Positions 19,001 through 26,835 of a DNA stretch of 64,000 nt are shown in pieces. The stretch comes from an uncultured Clostridia bacterium. Its GTDB lineage: Bacteria; Bacillota; Clostridia; Oscillospirales; Acutalibacteraceae. The DNA lies in the NCBI GenBank assembly GCA_944412495.1, contig CALYBL010000017.1, forward strand, positions 23,441 through 87,440, given 5' to 3'. The notes beneath the pieces are model-generated. The model saw only the letters and a list, made by a program, of their open reading frames with translations. It ran no database searches and had not been told where the DNA came from. The first letter of the stretch is position 1. Each line of letters begins with the position of its first letter. Both the position numbers and the translations under genes were made by a program.

Positions 19001-20591
19001 CGGCACGGCGGAGGTTACAGGCGGAACGGCCACAGGCAGATACGCTGACAGCTATGGCATATATTCCTACAACGGAAACGTCACCATAAGTGATGGTGAG
19101 GTCACGGCCACCGGCGGCTGGGCCTCGGGCAACGGCGGTAACGCCTACAGCATAGGCATCAATACCTACTATGACGTCACCATAAACGGCGGCGAATTAA
19201 CTGCCACCGGCGGCGAAGTTACGGGCGATTACGCGGAAAGCAGCGGCATCAGTTCCTATGAGGTCATCACCATCACCGGCGGTAAAGTAACCGCCACCGG
19301 CGGCTGGGCCTCGGGCAACGGCGATTACGTCTACAGCAGTGGCATATATTCCGACGGCGTTATCATCACCGGCGGCGAGGTCTCTGCTTTGGGAGGAGTG
19401 GCCGTGGATGAGAACGAAGGCGTCAGCGCTTACAGCTACGGCATCGAAGCCTATCACGATGTTATAATCGAAAATGCGACGGTTTACGCCAGGGGAAATC
19501 AGGCCAATTACAGCGCCGGTATTTACGTAGACGACAACATTACCGTTGAAAGCGGCAGCGTAAATGCGCTCGGAGGAAGAGCTGTAAATAATAATGACCC
19601 TGACTTGGCGGCAAGCGCGGGAATAACCGCCTCAGGCAGCATCAACGTAAACGGCGGCGAGGTCACCGCGGAGGTGGGACTCTCAGAGCACGGCGCCGCG
19701 GACGGCATCTACGCCTACGGTGATATAAGCATAAACGGCGGTAGTGTAGCAGCCACTGGCGCTTCATACACCGTTGACGGAGTTGAGCCGCAGTATTCCG
19801 GCGGCATTTTCAGCGAAACTGGCGACGTCACAATCACGGGCGAAGATACCGTTGTAAACGCGAGCGGCGGTTGCGCCAGCGACGGCATAACCGCTATCGC
19901 AGCAAAAGCGGGAGATATTGTCATAAAGGGCGGCTCTGTCCGCGCCGACGGTGCATACGGCGCGTATACAAACTATGACTGGCTCGGCAATGGCCTCAGC
20001 GCATTGAAGGATGACGACGGCACAGGCGGAAACATCATCATCTCGAGCGGAACTTTGGCCGCAGTAGGATACACTGACAGCATCTACTACGAGGGAGAGC
20101 TTATCGTCCGTCCTGAAGGCGCCGAGATTACCATTGGTGTCCTGGATGACTGGATTGTCGATGAGGATACCTGGGAGCTGGATTGGGATAAGATGGATGC
20201 AGATGCATCTCAGCTTGAAGGCTCTCCGTTTGCGGAGGAAACGGTAATTGCAAGATCGCTCACTGAGGGTAAACTGTATTTCGGAGCAACTGCTGCTGCG
20301 ACCGACCCGACTGATCCAACCGACCCGACTGACCCGACGGACCCGAGCGACCCGACGGACCCGACGGACCCGACCGATCCAACCGATCCGGCTGCCCCAT
20401 CTGACCCGACCAGCCCATCTGACCCAACAAATCCGTCGGACTCCGACAAACAAAACGGCGACACAGATAAAGACGGCAATAATCCGCAAACCGGTGATGA
20501 CGGCAATATTATACTGTGCATTTTAATACTGACGGTTTCCGCATGTGCCGCAACGGGAATCTTTGCTTATAACAGGCGAAAAAAGTGTTAA
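16014..20591 (+). CDS. Giant cell-wall-anchored surface protein with repeat modules and NPQTG signal
   Basis: 1,525 residues. A signal peptide (1-29) is followed by a DUF6273-like domain (about 35-245, with a TTGF/TWWLRSP-type core such as HWWLRSPS), a linker, and two modules that each start with a near-identical segment (GSTDDPAYALTDEDG, near residues 408 and 802) and continue as long Gly/Asn-rich beta-helix-like repeats (VTISxGEVTATGG). Then come a DPT repeat linker (about 1425-1480), NPQTG at 1490-1494, a hydrophobic segment and the basic tail RRKK. This is the design of a sortase-anchored adhesin. aggagg precedes ATG 16014. No sortase gene is in the window. The ligand is unknown. Confidence 0.85.
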   Translation: MRKRRRLLSLLLCCALFFSLCPQMAIFAEGTDSKAIQLGTGSISGYDSTAGYDYIYFGNWTAPDEYTTSGPIKWRVLDDTANNGSDGLFLLSEDLLGTTSFDSDRISSAWQDSDAKVWCGNFYNNSFSTAEQAAVLATTKSDDAHTSSSTPTEHFVASENILNGDKVFFLSAWEVENSVYGFIDNDARISTDHWWLRSPSEQVGDWNGAGSVIFNGTVVADNLNTQSGARPAFNLDTNSVLFTSAAQGGKSASGMDTGLAAVSDYDGSEWKLTLLDSSRSFDVAETSSSGNPGGTIALNYTGAETGANEYISAIIADKTNGAPLYYGRVAQPSSENGSLEITIPAGLAEGSYTLNVFSEQYNGDYKTDYASAFQSVDLTVTTTSTGDPGSEESESGIYVGGVELTGSTDDPAYALTDEDGTVTTAGANENNYNIKWDGETLTLDNAVLNSGIFRNFLEEGDDLTVNVVGENTINITDTYGISLGANALYLQGSGTLNIIEEGSLRQQGIWAKKITIDGVSLNINSSASCIYAEANYGIAVEDGDETINIINGAELNLVSSQSAPISAKQGIQIDGSTVTARTNASSHHALYAYEGGIEINNSTVKAYAESSSSAAVWADTSIEITGESDVTATGCYGIYARSDVSITGSKVTATGTDGNAYSIGIYSDMGNVTISNGEVTATGGEATATDGNPYSHGIDAYGNVIITGGTVTAAGVREAIYAFKNITVSPQAGKAIEVKTGGDEAGAAEISGSPFTEETDITDLVAYEKYFHSEVVEIASPDPDPPTNYGIYVGGVGLAGSTDDPAYALTDEDGAVTTAGANENNYNIKWDGETLTLDNATVTQGSYEFFNGEAAAIYCETGLVIELVGENTVKGPDDDYEIVCDYSYGICVDSDLAISGSGALNATGGTVMSEHYYVYSCGIEAEGSINISGGKVTATGGAATSDNSIAWSKGLSSSASNVTVSGGTVMAEGGEAMGNGAQSYGIDADSNIIVNAGTAEVTGGTATGRYADSYGIYSYNGNVTISDGEVTATGGWASGNGGNAYSIGINTYYDVTINGGELTATGGEVTGDYAESSGISSYEVITITGGKVTATGGWASGNGDYVYSSGIYSDGVIITGGEVSALGGVAVDENEGVSAYSYGIEAYHDVIIENATVYARGNQANYSAGIYVDDNITVESGSVNALGGRAVNNNDPDLAASAGITASGSINVNGGEVTAEVGLSEHGAADGIYAYGDISINGGSVAATGASYTVDGVEPQYSGGIFSETGDVTITGEDTVVNASGGCASDGITAIAAKAGDIVIKGGSVRADGAYGAYTNYDWLGNGLSALKDDDGTGGNIIISSGTLAAVGYTDSIYYEGELIVRPEGAEITIGVLDDWIVDEDTWELDWDKMDADASQLEGSPFAEETVIARSLTEGKLYFGATAAATDPTDPTDPTDPTDPSDPTDPTDPTDPTDPAAPSDPTSPSDPTNPSDSDKQNGDTDKDGNNPQTGDDGNIILCILILTVSACAATGIFAYNRRKKC
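17229..17341 (+). repeat. 113-bp direct repeat, copy 1
   Basis: Identical to 18411-18523 except for one base (A versus G in the ggcNcagtga context). The spacing of 1,182 bp is a multiple of three, so recombination between copies would delete one module and keep the reading frame. Confidence 0.9.
18411..18523 (+). repeat. 113-bp direct repeat, copy 2
   Basis: Second copy of the repeat at 17229-17341, inside the same gene. Shorter near-repeats also link 17980-18065 with 19065-19155. Confidence 0.9.
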
Positions 20592-20628
20592 AATCATTTG
20601 CGTCATCGGATATAAATTTGAAATCTGG

Positions 20629-20667
20629 AAAAAACATCATGGCTTGAAGGAGCCATGATGTTTTTTT
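20629..20667 (+). terminator. Strong intrinsic terminator after the surface protein gene
   Basis: A perfect 16-bp stem (20629-20644 with 20651-20666; the arms read aaaaaacatcatggct and its complement) with a 6-nt loop and a run of seven T. Confidence 0.9.
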
Positions 20668-21632
20668 CAAACGCCTATTTTCCAAAAATCAGATTATAAT
20701 TGTCTGTACAGGCGGCAGACTGAATACATATAGGCTCCCGATTCATTTTGTCATCCTAAAGGAGAATATCTATGAGTGGTTTTTTCAAAGTATGGCAAAG
20801 CTGACGCTCTGGGGCACCCATATCCTGTGTTTCAGTCCGCGGCTTTTCTGCCTCTCTGACAGTTCAGATTTAGACGATAGTTAATAAAAAGAGTTAAATA
20901 CAAAATAGTCAATATCAATATATTTATCATATCGATATATGAATAGGAAGAAGATTTTTCACTATTAGCTCTGCTTTATTGTGTAAGGTAAACACCGTAT
21001 GAATAAGCATCATCAGCATAAAACTTTGACACCTGTTCTTTCAGTCCATTGTACTGTTTCAGAGAATTGTTCAGTGCGCAGAATATTTTTGCCTTTGATA
21101 CTCCCAGCATCTTAGTGTTGTCTTCTCTTTGACAATCCCTTCCTTCGCGTCCGGAATACAGGGATTATCGGTACATTTTAAAGAACATAGCAGCTCCTTT
21201 TAAGATTTCAGTTTCTTCCAATTTCTCTGTCAGTTCCGAAATTCTGCGGGTAAGATTACGCATTTCTGGTGTCTGATAGAATGGAGCTTTTTTCTCAGCA
21301 ATCGGATTTTTCCGTTCCTCTGTTTTTCCTTAATCAGCTACACCAAGCAAGCATAGCATTTCGGCTCCGACGCAACTTTACAGATATGCGATGCGTGAAC
21401 GGCTTGCCATCAGCTGGGAAAAACGCTTTGCGGTTGACCGTGTGCAGGACGCCTGTGGCGAGAAATACGATTCGATGATGATGCTTGACAGCAAGCGGGA
21501 TGTCGCAAATCTGCTCGGCAAAGAAGCTGAGATAAGGTCTATCCGTGAGAGATGACGTCAGAAGCAATATGAAAAATTTAAGCTTTCACAGAGAAAAATC
21601 AAGTGCAAAAAGCAGGAACGATAGTTTTTTGA
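20668..21632 (+). other. Decayed mobile-element DNA, no intact gene
   Basis: Almost 1 kb with only short broken frames. A good binding site (aaaggag, 20758-20763) precedes ATG 20772, but that frame stops after ten codons. On the minus strand, about 21,270 down to 20,985, two helical fragments in different frames follow one another (MRNLTRRISELTEKLEETE, then after a stop KMLGVSKAKIFCALNN), consistent with one frame-shifted gene. The + strand 21391-21555 has a 54-codon fragment (separate entry). None is assignable to a family with confidence. Confidence 0.5.
21391..21555 (+). pseudogene. 54-codon coding remnant, family not recognised
   Basis: Readable as WEKRFAVDRVQDAC, then MMLDSKRDVANLLGKEAEI, a natural-looking protein segment that lacks its own start context and ends in TGA 21553-21555, with a Lys-rich continuation in the same frame past the stop. 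It resembles the C-terminal part of a larger mobile-element protein, but I cannot name it. It lies 78 bp from the IS element and may have been disrupted with its surroundings. Confidence 0.3.
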
Positions 21633-22671
21633 TAGTTACAAATGCTGCACATGCCCGGAGCTGTAGGATTGTCAAACATGTTGTACAGTAAGGGAAGGAA
21701 GAAAAGCAGCAAGCTTTTCTATAGGAGAGAGCCAATGGAGAGGACGCATAGGTAAGTCATTGGAACTTTTTTGGTGAGCAGCAAGCTGTTTAGCAAAATC
21801 GGCAAGAGAGAAGGAAACGGTGTGTGTTGTAGAAACGCTTCTGGTCTTCGCGGTGGCTGCGTTCCACTTTGCCGTTGTGTCTTGGCGTATAGGGGCGGAT
21901 CAGCTTGTGTCGGATTCCAAGCCGTGCTGCCGTCAGTTCAAAGCGTGTGGGCAGGCCTCTTTTGCTGTTGGAGAAACGGTTGGTAAACTCAAACCCATTG
22001 TCTGTCTGCACACACTCTACCTGCACACCGCGGCGCTTGAACCAGGCTGCCATTTTCTCCAGGAAATCGGCGGAAGAATAGGTGCTCTGCTCCGGGTAGG
22101 CACCCAGATAGCGCAGGCGTGTATATTCGTCGATTGCAGTATATTGGTACAGGCGCTCTTCCGGGTTTGCAAGACATTTCAGCGGCACTACTTTCACGTC
22201 TACCTGCACACGCTGGCCGGGATACTGCATCTGTTCGTATGGTTTTGCTTTGTAGGGTGTTTTGGCCTTTGGCTGTGGGAACATTCCCAGTTTGCGCATA
22301 ACCCGGAACAGGCTTTCCGGGCAGCGGGTGTAACCACGTTTGCGAAGCCGGTGCCAAAGCTCCACCATGCCTAATGTGGGATTTCGTCTTCGCAAATCCC
22401 GGATGAGCTTGAGCTCTGCTTCTGTGTGCTGGTTGGGATGGTGGTGCGGGCGTCTGGACTGACAGGCCAGGGATGCCACATTTCCATTCCAACGTGCCTT
22501 CCAGAAGTAGATATATGACCGGCGTTTGTTGTATTTTCTGCTGGCCCGGCTCACACCATATTTGGCAGCATACTGCATTAAAGATTGCCGATACCGCATG
22601 TCTTGTGTTATACTGTTACTCATGAGGGACAGAGCTCCTTTTTTGGGTTTGTTGGTGTCGCAACTTAACTA
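21633..22671 (-). mobile_element. IS481/IS3-like insertion sequence
   Basis: About 1.04 kb. The candidate ends are tagttacaaatgctgcac at 21633 and, on the other strand, tagttaagttgcgacac ending at 22671; these match imperfectly after a gap, as expected for terminal inverted repeats of this group. One transposase reading frame runs on the minus strand. No clear target duplication could be read. The element sits between decayed fragments, so it inserted into already degraded mobile DNA or helped to break it. Confidence 0.65.
21672..22623 (-). pseudogene. IS481-like DDE transposase, frameshifted near the C-terminus
   Basis: The main frame (22623 to 21790, 277 residues) has an N-terminal helix-turn-helix (YGVSRASRKYNKRRSYIYFW) and a retroviral-integrase-like core: QVDVK with the first Asp, CVQTDNGFEF with the second, and HNGKVERSHRED with the Glu. 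At about 21812-21820 the frame breaks, reads RFLLSCRFC and stops; reading on in the next frame gives SFSLADFAKQLAAH, then MRPLHWLSPIE, to a TGA at 21672-21674, the normal ending of this family. So a single-base change separates the last 50 residues. It is probably inactive, unless ribosomes shift there. Confidence 0.8.
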
Positions 22672-22908
22672 TACCCTATGAAGGCTCTGTCCTTCTACTT
22701 TTTTATTCTCTTTTTTTCTTCCCTTTGTCCAATATGTATTGTACTCCTACAGATTTATATGGGTGAAAAAAGGGGACATGACCGCCCATCGGTGGTCATG
22801 TCCCTGTTTGCTATCCGTCTGTACTCCTTTCGGTTGGCTGCTTCGCTTTACCACAAATGAGCCGCGGGTCATTGTGTGTCAGGCGGTAAAAACCACCCTT
22901 TACACAAT

Positions 22909-23383
22909 ACATCCCCAAAAGCCATACTGAGCAAATATGCCGCCGACCATGGATTCCGGAACACCCGATTTTTTGTGGACGACGGTTTCTTAGGGACCAG
23001 CTTTCAGAGACCGGGGTTACAGGAGATGATGTGATATGTGGAGGATTACAGCGCATCCGCTGTGATTGTCACAGACCTGTCCCGGCCGGGCAGAGACTAT
23101 TCCTGCATGTGGCGGCTGCAGGATTTCATCTTTCCCGCCTATGACTCCCGCTTTATCGCTATCAATGACGATGTGGACAGAGTACCAAAGCGGAAAATGA
23201 TTTTGCGGTGTTCAAAAATGTATTTGACGACTACTACGCCAAGAATACCGGCAAGAAAATCCGGACAGTGGCAAAGATGCGGGTCGAAGCCGGGGAACAA
23301 GCACTTAGATATTCCGAAACCAGACGACTCTCTTCTCAATGAGCTTGTAAGCAAGATCATGGCAGACAGCCCGGCAAAGTAGA
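22909..23383 (+). pseudogene. Broken serine recombinase (resolvase/invertase family)
   Basis: Fragments of a large serine recombinase can be read in order: AILSKYAADHGFRNTRFFVDD, GTSFQRPGLQEMM, an in-frame TGA (23032-23034), then AVIVTDLSRPGRDY (normally SRFGRDY), FPAYDSRFIAINDDVD, and after a frameshift near 23190 NDFAVFKNVFDDYYAKNTGKK. The N-terminal catalytic serine segment is missing. The gene therefore carries a stop, a frameshift and a 5' truncation. It is probably what is left of the integration module of an earlier element. Confidence 0.75.
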
Positions 23384-23949
23384 AGGGAAGGAAGCGGGTG
23401 CGGGTTGGCCTGTTTCACCTATGTGAGGCAAATCCGAATACCCTTGAAGATAGGAAGGGAGTCTTTAAACGAATCGGAACCGGCGTGTCAGGACGCGCCG
23501 GTTCCGTTAAAAATACTTTTTGCTTCCTTGTAAGGCGCGCTGCCTAAATCCGGTGTTATGCATTCACGGCATCATACAAGCCTTAGTAAGATGCATCTCA
23601 AGAATAAAGTTGGCTTTTACGGAGAAGTGTCGAGTGAAATCAGCAGGCCGAAGCCGATAACACCGCTGCTGTACAGTATTTCGTTTGCTGAGAGGGGCGT
23701 TTGATGCAATGATATGCTATATCGGTGCTCCATTGAGTGACTAAGGCGATATCGGGGAATACAAAAGCCAGAGCTACGCAAGCTCCGTTTAACCGCATAT
23801 GATGATCTGCCGAAATTCAAACATTGAGTGTTAAAAATGCTTTGTTTTTATATGTATGCAGGAAAACCGCGGATATTTAATTGTTTATTTTTTTGCCGGC
23901 AGCTATTATGAAAATAGCCGTACATGTCACTGCATTTTGCACCGGAAGC
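23384..23949. other. Gene-free spacer with one terminator-like hairpin
   Basis: 566 bp with no credible gene. cggaaccggcg (23475-23485) and cgccggttccg (23496-23506) form an 11-bp stem with a 10-nt loop, followed by ttaaaaatacttttt; it may end transcription from the left. The remainder shows no repeat or motif that I can interpret. Confidence 0.5.
23475..23506 (+). terminator. Terminator-like hairpin
   Basis: Perfect 11-bp GC-rich stem with a 10-nt loop; the T-run (ctttttg) begins about 11 bases after the stem, so termination strength is uncertain. Confidence 0.4.
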
Positions 23950-24894
23950 TTACATTCCTCCGTCGGAATCGGTAAATATTTTCTTTGCTCTGCGCCGCTT
24001 GATGACCACTGCTGCCGATACAGCGCCTCCTATAACGACAACGGCCGCTGCCGCACTGACTATAACCGCTGTCATCGGGAAATCATCCTCATCTGACGTA
24101 AGCCCATTTTCGGTTTTGCGTGACGGCAGCTTGAAATCCTCGCTGAAAAGCCAGTTGTAAAGCGCCGTTTTATTAAAAGCGATAAAATTCTGACTGTGTC
24201 CGCCGTTGGGACTTTCGGTCATAAATACGTTGCCTCCTACGCTGAGCATAGCATTATACATTTCGCGTGAGCTGTCAACGCTGACCGTGCTGTCGTCCGT
24301 TGCGTGAAATATCCATATTGGTATATTCTTAATGCTTTCCCAGCTTCCGGATGTGCTTACTGATGCAATGGGCACGGCTGCGTCAAAATAGTTCGGATAA
24401 AGAAACAGCATATCCCATACTGCGCCTCCGCCCATTGAATAGCCAATCAAAACCTGGCGCTCACTATCTATGTTGTATTTTGAGCTTATATCATCAAGAA
24501 TGCTCATAACAGTAACGAGCTGACTTCCGCCCCACCACTGATCCGACTGCGGCGCGACAACAATACATGGATGTTCATCAATGTATTCATCGCTCACAAG
24601 TGTTTCAAACAGCATGTTATTTTTTATCTGCATACTGTTATCATTGCCTATTTCACCGGCGCCGTGAAGATAGACTATAAGCTGATATTCCTTTGAGGCA
24701 TCATAATTTTTTGGTACATAAAGGCGATAAGGCATATCAATATGCGTGATTTTGTCGGAGTATAGCTCCCTTGTGCTAAGAGATGCAAAATCATCGTCAT
24801 CGGCGAGCGGCGAAATAGGAGCAAAAAAGGCGGCAGAGCCGAGCAAGGCTATTGTCCCAACAAAAACGGAAAATACTTTTAATATGCGCTTCAT
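23950..24894 (-). CDS. Membrane-anchored extracellular alpha/beta-hydrolase (esterase)
   Basis: 314 residues: signal peptide (1-30), an alpha/beta-hydrolase domain of the phospholipase/carboxylesterase or feruloyl/PHB-esterase-like group, and a C-terminal transmembrane helix (about 274-298) with basic residues after it. The oxyanion loop is LHGAGE, the nucleophile Ser153 is in GYSMGGG, Asp200 or 201 lies in HATDDS, and His233 in GGHSQ. It probably acts on esters outside the cell while anchored at the membrane. ATG 24894 follows ggagggt. The gene stands alone, opposite to its neighbours, just outside the ICE. Confidence 0.8.
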   Translation of the reverse strand: MKRILKVFSVFVGTIALLGSAAFFAPISPLADDDDFASLSTRELYSDKITHIDMPYRLYVPKNYDASKEYQLIVYLHGAGEIGNDNSMQIKNNMLFETLVSDEYIDEHPCIVVAPQSDQWWGGSQLVTVMSILDDISSKYNIDSERQVLIGYSMGGGAVWDMLFLYPNYFDAAVPIASVSTSGSWESIKNIPIWIFHATDDSTVSVDSSREMYNAMLSVGGNVFMTESPNGGHSQNFIAFNKTALYNWLFSEDFKLPSRKTENGLTSDEDDFPMTAVIVSAAAAVVVIGGAVSAAVVIKRRRAKKIFTDSDGGM

Positions 24895-24923
24895 TGTATA
24901 CCCTCCAAATTTTCATTTTTATA

Positions 24924-24932
24924 ATTATACCA
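24924..24932 (-). promoter_or_regulatory. Extended -10 promoter for the esterase gene
   Basis: On the minus strand TGGTATAAT (24932 to 24924) matches the extended -10 consensus TGnTATAAT and would start transcription about 20-25 nt before ATG 24894. No clear -35 element is present, which extended -10 promoters tolerate. Confidence 0.5.
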
Positions 24933-25252
24933 TATATCTGCTGGTATGGGGAAAAATAATATTATAAATAAAAAATCGTCGAATAAACCAAATTAATATT
25001 TTATATTTGTGTAAGTCGATTGCTTTAAAGCAGAAGTAAACCGAATAGGAATAAAGCTTTGCCGGATATTATATTCTATTTGCAGACCTAATAATTAATG
25101 TATGATAGATGGCGAAGAATGCTCAATCTATCTTGTCGTATTTGGCTTTAACATGTAGTCAAGGGCTTATCTGCCTTGAATTTTTAATATGCAAATTCCC
25201 AATTAAAGGCACGTATGCTATGAATGTTGCGGCGGCGATGAAATAAATGCCT

Positions 25253-25428
25253 AAAAATATCACTTACGCCGCGGGCTGAGAGGGCAAAATAAAAACCGAG
25301 CCCAAATGCGAACACGCGTCCAGGCTCAGCCTTACAGTGCGGGAGCAGCGAAAAATATCACTCACGCCGCGGGCTGAGAGGGCAAAATAAAAACTGAGCC
25401 TAAACGCGAACTGCGTCCAGACTCAGTC
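25253..25428 (-). repeat. 98-bp tandem duplication downstream of the tRNA-Arg remnant
   Basis: The segment starting at 25253 recurs at 25351 with a few substitutions and one indel. Each unit contains, on the minus strand, a long GC stem followed by TTTTTATTTT, so the tRNA terminator exists twice in series. Confidence 0.85.
25384..25426 (-). terminator. tRNA-Arg terminator, proximal copy
   Basis: On the minus strand ctgagtctggacgc pairs with gcgtttaggctcag over 14 positions (three wobbles, 5-nt loop), followed by TTTTTATTTT. A second copy of the same design lies at 25285-25329. Confidence 0.8.
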
Positions 25429-25473
25429 TGGCGTCCCTGAGAGGATTCGAACCTCCGGCCTACCGCTTAGGAG
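25429..25473 (-). tRNA. tRNA-Arg(CCT) 3' fragment marking the element junction (att site)
   Basis: Read on the minus strand from 25473 to 25429: anticodon loop CTCCTAA, 3' anticodon arm GCGGT, variable AGGCC, T-stem and loop GGAGG-TTCGAAT-CCTCT, acceptor arm CAGGGAC, discriminator G and encoded CCA. The sequence 5' of the anticodon loop (TATAA) does not pair with GCGGT and there is no D-arm or 5' acceptor strand, so only the 3' 45 nt of the tRNA are present. This is the typical copy left at the distal end of an element integrated in a tRNA 3' end. The element must then lie at higher coordinates, with the intact tRNA beyond the right edge. Confidence 0.8.
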
Positions 25474-25701
25474 TTATAAGACTATATTTTTTTAGAAGCA
25501 GCTTGGCCCATCATGACACGCCTGATGCTTGTAATTACAAGGCATTTTGTACTTTCTTTTATCTTATAGTATTTATTAACTCTGTTCGCATAATCTTGAT
25601 TTATGATGTTATAATTAGCAAATTATTGCAATCTTATTATAGCATATATTTGGGAAATATTCTACGTTCAAATTATTGTATAAAATATCAAGGAGGTTAT
25701 T

Positions 25702-26835
25702 ATGTCAGAATACCAATTAGAATTAAAACAAATTGTGGATTATCCACGCTGCCGAATTTATAGGCAATTTATTCAGCTTCTCATAAGAGATCGGAACATT
25801 CGCGTAAGCGTAGGGTCCGGTCTCTTTTCATATATAGTGCTTTCATGTTATGCAAATTTTCGTATGTCATATCGGAGATTAGAAGGCATAAATTACACTA
25901 TTTTCCCTGGTGAATGGTTATGCAGAATAAGCGATTTATCAAAATGGTTTCGTACTCGTTATAATCGTCAAGCTTTATCTATATTAAAAGATTTAAAGGA
26001 TAGAAATTTAATTACATATCAAATACTTGGCCACGGCAAAATCGTTAAATATAAAATTATCAACTGGTGCAAATTTAACCGAGTACTCGATTATAATGCA
26101 CCTTGCCAAAAAGATGATGGCTTTTTCTTTTTGCCTATTACAATTGCTGCTGAAATAGTCAGTACACGACGATGCTCAGAAATGGATATTATATTGGATT
26201 TATGGATTAATACAATATACAACGATAATTCTGTAAAAGGCTCTGAGACTGGACCAGTTGTGTATTTTAGAAATGGTAGCGGTAATCCATTAACTCAATA
26301 TTCAAGACTTGCCGAACGCTGGGGGTTGTCTAAATCTACTGTTTGCAGATATTTGCATAAGCTACACGATTTGGAATATATTTCTGTTATAACATTTCCC
26401 GGAACGCACGGAACGGTTATATATTTACGAAACTATCTATCTACTATGTTTCAAATATCTGATGTTATGCTGGATAAAGAAGAAATTTCAATGGCATTAA
26501 ATATTAATATTAATCTTCCTGATAATCCTGATAGTGCTCTTGAAAGCTTAAACTCAGATGCAAGTGTTTCACAGAAAAATAGCGTTTCAAAATTGTATAT
26601 TGATATAATTATCAAGAAAATTCAAGAAACTCTTGCAGCACAAGCTTTTACATGCTTTCTGTGTTCAAAATTTTCATATAAGTTATTACCATTATCAAAC
26701 GACTGCAAGGAAGTAATATATAACTCTAAAAATATAATGGTACTTAATTTTTTACTTAAGTTATATTGTAAACATACAGAGATTGCTAATTTTGAAATAT
26801 CTATTTATCCTATTGAACAGGAGACGATTTTATGA
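25702..26835 (+). CDS. Tandem winged-helix protein (replication initiator or regulator)
   Basis: 377 residues, the first ICE gene after the att site. Two winged-helix-like regions are visible: about 65-125 (ISDLSKWFRTRYNRQALSIL, then LITYQILGHGKIVKYKI) and about 195-250 (YSRLAERWGLSKSTVCRYL, then ISVITFPGTHGTVIYL). Tandem winged helices are found in Rep_3-type plasmid initiators and in regulators, so a replication or control function for the excised element is possible. aaggagg precedes ATG 25702. It overlaps the next gene by 4 bp (ATGA). The family is not recognised with certainty. Confidence 0.6.
   Translation: MSEYQLELKQIVDYPRCRIYRQFIQLLIRDRNIRVSVGSGLFSYIVLSCYANFRMSYRRLEGINYTIFPGEWLCRISDLSKWFRTRYNRQALSILKDLKDRNLITYQILGHGKIVKYKIINWCKFNRVLDYNAPCQKDDGFFFLPITIAAEIVSTRRCSEMDIILDLWINTIYNDNSVKGSETGPVVYFRNGSGNPLTQYSRLAERWGLSKSTVCRYLHKLHDLEYISVITFPGTHGTVIYLRNYLSTMFQISDVMLDKEEISMALNININLPDNPDSALESLNSDASVSQKNSVSKLYIDIIIKKIQETLAAQAFTCFLCSKFSYKLLPLSNDCKEVIYNSKNIMVLNFLLKLYCKHTEIANFEISIYPIEQETIL

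Larger units (their letters stand above)
24895..25428. other. Spacer between the esterase and the tRNA remnant
   Basis: 534 bp. The right part holds a tandem duplication with two minus-strand terminators (separate entries). The left part is AT-rich and contains the esterase promoter. No gene is visible in 24,940-25,250. Confidence 0.6.

Noticed and set aside
17980..19460. Regular short repeats that might suggest a CRISPR array.
   Set aside because: The repeats are in-frame codons of VTISGGEVTATGG-like protein motifs, vary at third positions, and are not separated by unique spacers.
20772..20804. A well-spaced binding site and ATG giving a 10-codon peptide.
   Set aside because: Most likely the start of a gene now lost, in a region full of remnants; no support as a functional peptide.
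21820..22374. A 184-codon + strand frame across the IS element.
   Set aside because: Antisense to the transposase, whose DDE motifs are clear on the minus strand.
25528..25541. Palindrome cttgtaattacaag right after the att fragment, considered as an integrase arm site.
   Set aside because: Only one copy is visible and no recombinase gene is in view, so there is nothing to connect it to integration.
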